Part shown: piece after piece, positions 13,561-18,013 of the stretch
Layout of the letters: the number at the start of each line of letters is the position of its first letter
Position numbering within the stretch: the first letter of the stretch is position 1
DNA from: an uncultured Lachnospiraceae bacterium
GTDB lineage: Bacteria > Bacillota > Clostridia > Lachnospirales > Lachnospiraceae
Reading direction: 5' to 3'
Assembly (NCBI GenBank): GCA_905236545.1
Contig: CAJOQO010000120.1
Location: 1 to 18,013 of the forward strand
DNA: 18,013 bases
The notes under the pieces: generated by a model
Told to the model about the DNA's origin: nothing
What the model saw: only the letters and a program-made list of their open reading frames with translations
Database searches by the model: none
Program-made: the position numbers and the translations under genes

Positions 13561-15963
13561 CTAAGAAGCGGCAAGCACGGCAACCAGGGCTGCCTCGGTT
13601 CCGGTTACAGGGTTCCTGGCGATCCGGCGGACAAACAGGTGAAGCAAATCGCCATTGGGTGTCCGATCGTCAAAGATCCCCCTCGTTCCGTTCTCACAGC
13701 ATTTCCGGAACAGGACGGCGCAGGACTGTTCCAGAGATTCCGGCAGATCGCCGAAGGAACAGACAGGGCCGCAGATTCCGGCGGGATAATACCGCTCGAT
13801 ATACTCCCGGAACACCGGATTCGTGCGCGCGAATCTCACCCTGCCTTCCTGTATCTCCAGGACTGCCATCGGTACAGAGCTGAAATAATCCCGGAAGCCA
13901 TCGCCGTCCTCCCTGGCGAAGCCCGACAGATCATACAGGTTGATCCGGTCGATCTCATTGTAATAATCAGACTCGTCCGGGTTCTCGAAGCCGATCTGGA
14001 TCCCCTTTTCATACCGTTCCAGAACCTGTTCCAGCGGGATCGGCCTGGTGTAGTAATACCCCTGCAGCTTCGAGCATCCGATCTCCCGGAGAAACGCCAC
14101 CTGATCCTCCCGCTCCACACCTTCGCATACGGTATCGATCCCCAGCCCGATCGCCATCTTCATCAGTTCCGTCAGGATGATCCTGCTCTTCTCCTCATGC
14201 TCAAACTGCTGCATAAAACGCATATCCAGCTTAAGCAGATCCACCTGGATGCTCTGCAGCACATCAAGGGAAGAGTATCCGCTTCCGAAGTCATCCATCC
14301 AGACAGCAAAGCCGCGTTCCCGGAAACGGCCGATCTGCTCCCTCATGAATTCAAAATCGCTTCCGATGACGCTCTCCGTGATCTCGATCGTCAGGCAGCT
14401 GTGCGGAAATCCGCACGCGTCCACACGCTCGCAGATCTCCTCCACAATATCGCAGTTGTCAAAGTCAGAACGGGAAAGGTTGATGGACTGCGGAACCAGA
14501 AAGAGGCCCGCCTCCATGGTCGTGCGGATCTTCTGAAGAACCTGTTCAACCACATACAGATCCAGCCGGTAGATCACGCCGGCATCCTCCAGGATCGGAA
14601 TGAAATCAGCCGGCGAAAGCATCCCCTGCTCCGGGTCAGACCACCGGGCAAGCGCTTCTTCGTCGCACACTTTTCCGTTCGCCGCCCGCACGATCGGCTG
14701 ATAATACACTTTGATCCAGTGCTCCGCCATGGCCTGGTCCAGATGAGAGATGATATACTGCTCCTTTCTGGCCGCCACATACATGGACTTGTCAAAATAC
14801 CGGAATACAGACTGATTGCTGCGATGGATCGAGTCGCAGGCGATCTTGGCGCAGTCACAGGCCGTGCTGATCCGGACCTCCGGATCATCGTCCGGATAGA
14901 TCCCCACATGGATCGCAGGGTATCCGCTTCCCTGCTCCTTCCAGTCCCGGAACAGATCCGTCAGTATCCTTTCCGGGTCTTCCTTTGTCGTAAATACGGC
15001 AAAATGATCCTGCCCGAACCGGCTGCAGTTCTCATTTCCGAAAGCCGCGGTCAGAAGCCTGGAAAAAGAGCGCAGCAGCCGGTCTCCTTCCGTGAAACCG
15101 TAATTCTGATTGTAAAACTTCAGCCCGCTCAGGTTGAAGTACAGAACCGTTCTCTTCGTGCCGTTCTCAGAAAGAGCAAGCCTCTTTTTCCCGGTCATTT
15201 CAAAAAAATAGGTCATCCCTGGCAGCTCGGTCAGAAGATCATAGTAATTCCCCTTCAGGATGCTCTCCTGCAGGCGGACCTCCAGGTCTTCCCGGTATTC
15301 CTCTTTCTCATTTTCAAGAATAAAGCTGTGGAGAACGCATTCGCCCAGAAGACACCCAAGCGCGTACATGGGAAGAAGCGGGAAAAATGACTGTGCAAGG
15401 GCGAAGCCGGCCATGGCGGCGCTGAACAGGCCGATGGTCCGGTAACGCAGTCCCATCGCGTCCTTATTCCGGACAGAGGTGGAAATCGCGTACAGAGCCG
15501 TCATCACAAACATCAGGATCTGCATGATCAGGGTCAGATAGCGCGCCGGTCCGGCGTGATAGAGATGGTTTTCATCAAACCAGAACAGAACAGGGAAAAA
15601 GAAGTTGAAGACCATGACTACCATCTGGAAGCCGAAGATCAGCGCTCCCAGCGCGGTCAGGATCCCGGTAAAACGATTGCGCTCGTTCAGGTATTCCACC
15701 ACATAGCGGGTCCAGAAAAGAATCGTGAAGGCCATGGCGGCAAAGTAAACCGCGGTATCCGCGAAGCACAGCGAGATCAGCTGCCGCTCGTACAGGATGC
15801 CCCACAGGATGTCCGAAATATAATAAACGGCTGCCGCGTTCAGATATCTGCGGTAGGATAAGACCGCGGGAACCAGCTCTTTTCCGGAACGGTTCCACAG
15901 CACGTCATAATTGATTACCAGGTGAATAATCAGAGCCAGCAGCCCTGCGCTGGAGTAGGTCAT
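13561..15963 (-). CDS. Membrane GGDEF(degenerate)-EAL cyclic-di-GMP phosphodiesterase with extra C-terminal domain
   Basis: This likely hydrolyses cyclic-di-GMP to pGpG at the membrane. The 800-aa protein begins with several hydrophobic helices (about 5-215) forming a sensory membrane domain, then a short linker helix. A GGDEF domain follows (about 238-400) whose active-site motif reads GQDHF (317-321), so it should not make cyclic-di-GMP. The EAL domain (about 405-655) keeps the expected catalytic residues: EAL at 436-438, N495, E527, D557/D558, K578, E614 and Q634. An unusual C-terminal segment (about 690-800, starting DYFSSVPMAVLEIQEG) resembles a PAS-like sensor and lies after the catalytic domain. 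The ATG at 15963 has GGAGG 8 nt upstream; extensions to 15978 or 16041 are less likely. It is divergent from the cyclase gene and ends at the terminator before the fucose operon. Confidence 0.92.
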   Translation of the reverse strand: MTYSSAGLLALIIHLVINYDVLWNRSGKELVPAVLSYRRYLNAAAVYYISDILWGILYERQLISLCFADTAVYFAAMAFTILFWTRYVVEYLNERNRFTGILTALGALIFGFQMVVMVFNFFFPVLFWFDENHLYHAGPARYLTLIMQILMFVMTALYAISTSVRNKDAMGLRYRTIGLFSAAMAGFALAQSFFPLLPMYALGCLLGECVLHSFILENEKEEYREDLEVRLQESILKGNYYDLLTELPGMTYFFEMTGKKRLALSENGTKRTVLYFNLSGLKFYNQNYGFTEGDRLLRSFSRLLTAAFGNENCSRFGQDHFAVFTTKEDPERILTDLFRDWKEQGSGYPAIHVGIYPDDDPEVRISTACDCAKIACDSIHRSNQSVFRYFDKSMYVAARKEQYIISHLDQAMAEHWIKVYYQPIVRAANGKVCDEEALARWSDPEQGMLSPADFIPILEDAGVIYRLDLYVVEQVLQKIRTTMEAGLFLVPQSINLSRSDFDNCDIVEEICERVDACGFPHSCLTIEITESVIGSDFEFMREQIGRFRERGFAVWMDDFGSGYSSLDVLQSIQVDLLKLDMRFMQQFEHEEKSRIILTELMKMAIGLGIDTVCEGVEREDQVAFLREIGCSKLQGYYYTRPIPLEQVLERYEKGIQIGFENPDESDYYNEIDRINLYDLSGFAREDGDGFRDYFSSVPMAVLEIQEGRVRFARTNPVFREYIERYYPAGICGPVCSFGDLPESLEQSCAVLFRKCCENGTRGIFDDRTPNGDLLHLFVRRIARNPVTGTEAALVAVLAAS

Positions 15964-16102
15964 CTCCCACACCTCCATGGCTTTGAGGCAGATCCCTTCC
16001 GGTCCGGCACCACTCCCGGTAATAACTGTCGAAGAATCCATCCGGAGAAATCTGTTTTACCGGGAAATATCGCGGGATCAGAAACTGCCTCCTGTACCTG
16101 TC

Positions 16103-16131
16103 ACTATAGCATATCCGCCTTCCTGTTTCTA
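16103..16131 (-). promoter_or_regulatory. Probable promoter of the EAL protein gene
   Basis: On the minus strand TAGAAA (16131-16126, four of six) is followed after 17 bp by TATAGT (16108-16103, five of six), with TGC just before it as an extended -10. The predicted leader is about 130 nt. Confidence 0.55.
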
Positions 16132-16190
16132 CACAAACCGGATCTGCTTCGCAGGTTCCCGCACCCCATAAAGATGTGAGGATTCGTCAC

Positions 16191-16219
16191 TATTCATATG
16201 CATGGTTACGTGTTATAAT
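16191..16219 (+). promoter_or_regulatory. Probable extended -10 promoter of the diguanylate cyclase gene
   Basis: A perfect TATAAT (16214-16219) is preceded by TGT (16211-16213), forming an extended -10. The -35 region at the right distance (TATTCA, 16191-16196) is weak, as is common for extended -10 promoters. Transcription should begin near 16226, about 105 nt before the start codon. Confidence 0.6.
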
Positions 16220-16270
16220 GTATATTGATAGCCTAAAAGATACAATATTTCGTTATCCGGCGAATCAAAG

Positions 16271-16316
16271 CGATGGCTGAGACAGTTTTTGATCCGGCGT
16301 TACAGGCAGGCCATCG
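16271..16316 (+). promoter_or_regulatory. Leader stem-loop abutting the cyclase ribosome site
   Basis: Bases 16271-16277 (CGATGGC) are the exact reverse complement of 16310-16316. The stem closes a 32-nt interior and ends 4 nt before the GGAG ribosome site at 16321. It could affect access to the ribosome site. It is too short an observation to name a riboswitch class. Confidence 0.35.
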
Positions 16317-16332
16317 ATATGGAGACTTCAAT

Positions 16333-17430
16333 ATGGACACGTTTGGAAAGAAGGTAAAGGAATACCTCTACCCGGGAAAGATCAAGGGATTCCGAATCGA
16401 TTTTGAAAAGGAAAACGGACGGGCGCTCTGCTTCTTACTGATCGCCGGTCTGATCATCAGCCTGATCAGTTTCCTGTTTGACCTTCACGATCATTCCGGT
16501 TTTCCTCCCGGATCCCGGACGCTGGAGTACCTTATCTTTTTTCTGTTTTCCGTTGCGCTGCTGATCGGATATAAAAAAGAGATGATCCGGAATGGAACCA
16601 TGACGCTCTATGCATGGATCTGCCTGGTGCTTGTGTGGAGTCTGTTTATGGTCTCCGGGGAGCCGTCGGACTATCCCACCTACCTGTTCTTTTTCTTCAT
16701 CCTCACGCTGCCCCTGATGATCCGTGATTCCTGGGGAAACATCCTGATTCTGACAGTTTCCTTTTCGGTGCTGTTTATCCTGGTGGATTACTATGCCAAA
16801 AAGAGTACCTCATTCATTCTGGATCTCATTCACCTGACCGCCTGTGTCGTCGCGGCGCTCTACCTTTCCCAGAGGATGATCCGTGAGCGGATCACCTTCA
16901 TGGAGTCCAGCTTTAACGCGACGGACAAAGCGGATCACGATGCGCTGACCGGGATCTACAACCGGCGCGGCGGCGAGCACCTGATCAGGAATTACGTTGC
17001 CAATGGAATCACCGGTGCCTTCATGCTGGTAGATATCGATAATTTCAAACATATCAATGACAATTACGGACATGCGGCGGGCGACGAGACCCTGAAGCAG
17101 ATTGCCCGCTGCCTGCAGGAGAACTTCCGGGATACCGATGTTGTCATGCGGATGGGCGGAGATGAATTCATCGTGTATGCGGTCGGCATGGCCGATCTGA
17201 ACCATGTGATGACCCGCCTGGAGAATACAAAGGCGTCCCTCCACAGGATTCATCCGGATCCTTCCGTCAGCGAGCATGTATCAGCCAGTATCGGATGTAT
17301 CATTAACCTCGGATCCTATCCGGACTATGAGGCCCTGTCGGCTGCCGCGGACAAGCTTCTGTACATCGTGAAGGAAGAGGGCAAGGACAATTACAAGTGT
17401 TCCGCGATCGAATACAAACCGGAGGGCTGA
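16333..17430 (+). CDS. Membrane diguanylate cyclase (GGDEF)
   Basis: This synthesises cyclic-di-GMP from two GTP. The 365-aa protein has a basic N-terminus, five or six hydrophobic helices (about 31-180) as a membrane sensor, and a C-terminal GGDEF domain. That domain has DHDALTGIYNRRGG (201-214), the metal and substrate region VDIDNFKHINDNYGHAAGDE (233-252) and an intact RMGGDEF (273-279). An RDTD inhibitory site (266-269) sits at the canonical five-residue distance, so product feedback inhibition is expected. The ATG at 16333 is chosen because GGAG lies 8 nt upstream. The longer in-frame start at 16273 has no ribosome site and falls in the leader stem-loop. It is divergent from the EAL phosphodiesterase gene, so the pair encodes opposing enzymes for one second messenger. 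Confidence 0.94.
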   Translation: MDTFGKKVKEYLYPGKIKGFRIDFEKENGRALCFLLIAGLIISLISFLFDLHDHSGFPPGSRTLEYLIFFLFSVALLIGYKKEMIRNGTMTLYAWICLVLVWSLFMVSGEPSDYPTYLFFFFILTLPLMIRDSWGNILILTVSFSVLFILVDYYAKKSTSFILDLIHLTACVVAALYLSQRMIRERITFMESSFNATDKADHDALTGIYNRRGGEHLIRNYVANGITGAFMLVDIDNFKHINDNYGHAAGDETLKQIARCLQENFRDTDVVMRMGGDEFIVYAVGMADLNHVMTRLENTKASLHRIHPDPSVSEHVSASIGCIINLGSYPDYEALSAAADKLLYIVKEEGKDNYKCSAIEYKPEG

Positions 17431-17524
17431 CGCGCCTCCACGGCTGAAGCCGCCAAAGGTACCGGAAACCGCATGTCGAAGTTTTATCGTTTTACAGGAA
17501 CCATCAGCGATCCGCTCCTTGTTC

Positions 17525-18013
17525 CTATCCCTTCCGGTATGGTGTATCCTCCAGCGGCAGGCTCTGCCTGAACTTCCCGTCATAACGAAGGTAGGCAAGC
17601 GCGCACGCGGGCGCCGTAGGAATCATGCACAGCTCTCCGCAGCCCTTCGCGCCAAGGGAAAACGGCAGCCTGTCCTCCTCCTTCGGCGCACAGAGGATCA
17701 CATCCAGGGCAGGCGCGGCATCCGCACGCAGGAAGCCGATGGTGCCGAACCGGCTCTTCGGATAAGCGTCCTCACACTCATATTTCTCCGTCACGGCATA
17801 TCCGATTCCCATCACCATGCCGCCCTCGATCTGTCCCTCGACGGAATGGATATTGACCGGTGTTCCGACATCAAACGCGGAGACCGCGTCGGTAATCTTT
17901 CCCTCGTCATCGAGGATGATCACCTGTACGCCATAGGAATAGGAGATATGGCTGATCGGATTCTCCTTGATGGCACCAAGCCGGTCGGTCCTGGCGGAAA
18001 ACTCTCCGAAGAA
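17525..18013 (-). CDS. Xanthine dehydrogenase-type molybdopterin-binding subunit, C-terminal part (cut by window)
   Basis: The reading frame is open to the right edge, so only the last 162 residues are seen. They match the end of the large subunit of molybdenum hydroxylases of the xanthine dehydrogenase/aldehyde oxidase family: SYSYGVQVIILDDEG (25-38), AFDVGTPVN (46-54), the pterin-binding VEGQIEGGMVMGIGYAVTE (58-76) and GAKGCGE (121-127). The last of these contains the expected active-site glutamate E127. The pattern is closest to the selenium-dependent purine hydroxylases of Clostridia, though that is from memory. The substrate (xanthine, another purine or an aldehyde) cannot be read from this fragment. 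It is convergent with the cyclase gene, with 94 nt between the stops. That spacer holds only small hairpins, and no clear terminator. Confidence 0.88.
   Translation of the reverse strand, partial: FFGEFSARTDRLGAIKENPISHISYSYGVQVIILDDEGKITDAVSAFDVGTPVNIHSVEGQIEGGMVMGIGYAVTEKYECEDAYPKSRFGTIGFLRADAAPALDVILCAPKEEDRLPFSLGAKGCGELCMIPTAPACALAYLRYDGKFRQSLPLEDTPYRKG

Larger units (their letters stand above)
15964..16332. other. Divergent intergenic region between the two cyclic-di-GMP genes
   Basis: This 369-bp gap holds no convincing gene. It contains one extended -10 promoter pointing each way (separately listed), two leader sequences of roughly 105-135 nt, and a stem-loop just before the cyclase ribosome site. 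I looked for the conserved sequence blocks of cyclic-di-GMP riboswitches in both leaders and did not see a convincing match by eye. A covariance-model search would settle that. Confidence 0.6.

Noticed and set aside
13399..15390. 663-codon open frame on the plus strand opposite the EAL protein gene
   Set aside because: It lies antisense to a gene with full GGDEF-EAL motifs and has no recognisable domain. It starts inside the fucose promoter region. Long antisense frames are common in GC-rich genes.
15964..16332. Cyclic-di-GMP riboswitch in the divergent leaders
   Set aside because: I looked for the conserved GEMM-type sequence blocks on both strands. Only a short CAAAGC-like match was seen, without the flanking conserved segments, so no call is made.
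1..18013. Mobile element, prophage, CRISPR array or RNA gene
   Set aside because: No transposase or integrase motif, regularly spaced repeat array, tRNA cloverleaf or rRNA sequence was recognised on either strand.

Overview
The window looks like a chromosomal segment of a gut-type Gram-positive anaerobe of the Clostridia, most likely Lachnospiraceae. The reasons are strong AGGAGG-type ribosome sites, two probable TTG starts, a Ribose/Galactose-type (CUT2) sugar ABC transporter, a RhaB-type kinase serving an L-fucose pathway, clostridial-style membrane GGDEF/EAL proteins, and the end of a clostridial-type xanthine dehydrogenase. The genus cannot be fixed from sequence reading alone.

Region 1 (126-13450, all on the minus strand, transcribed right to left) is one long L-fucose utilisation operon of 12 genes. 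In transcription order it reads: LacI-family regulator, aldo/keto reductase, zinc alcohol dehydrogenase, an unrecognised 201-aa protein, permease, ABC ATPase, second permease, sugar-binding protein, L-fucose isomerase (fucI), fucose mutarotase (fucU), L-fuculose-phosphate aldolase (fucA) and a RhaB-type FGGY kinase. The logic is import, mutarotation, isomerisation to fuculose, phosphorylation, then cleavage to dihydroxyacetone phosphate and L-lactaldehyde. The two oxidoreductases are the obvious candidates for handling the aldehyde, because no fucO-type iron alcohol dehydrogenase is present. A near-consensus promoter (TTGACA, 17 bp, AATAAT) is followed at once by the palindrome GAAACGTTTC. This is a textbook LacI-family operator placement, and it also fixes the regulator's start as a TTG codon. 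Stem-loops without clear U-tracts sit on both sides of the binding-protein gene and between fucA and the kinase, which suggests segmental control of mRNA abundance.

Region 2 (13500-17430) is a divergent pair of cyclic-di-GMP genes. On the minus strand is an 800-aa membrane protein with a degenerate GGDEF domain, an intact EAL phosphodiesterase domain and an extra C-terminal domain. On the plus strand is a 365-aa membrane diguanylate cyclase with an intact GGDEF motif and inhibitory site. They share a 369-bp intergenic region with an extended -10 promoter in each direction. A strong hairpin terminator separates the phosphodiesterase gene from the fuc promoter.

Region 3 (17525 to the right edge) is the 3' end of a molybdenum hydroxylase large subunit (xanthine dehydrogenase type), convergent with the cyclase gene and cut by the window.

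No tRNA, rRNA, CRISPR array, insertion sequence or prophage was seen. The best candidates for something undescribed are the 201-aa orphan protein inside the fucose operon, the ADH/AKR pair at its head, and the apparently non-lipidated binding protein.
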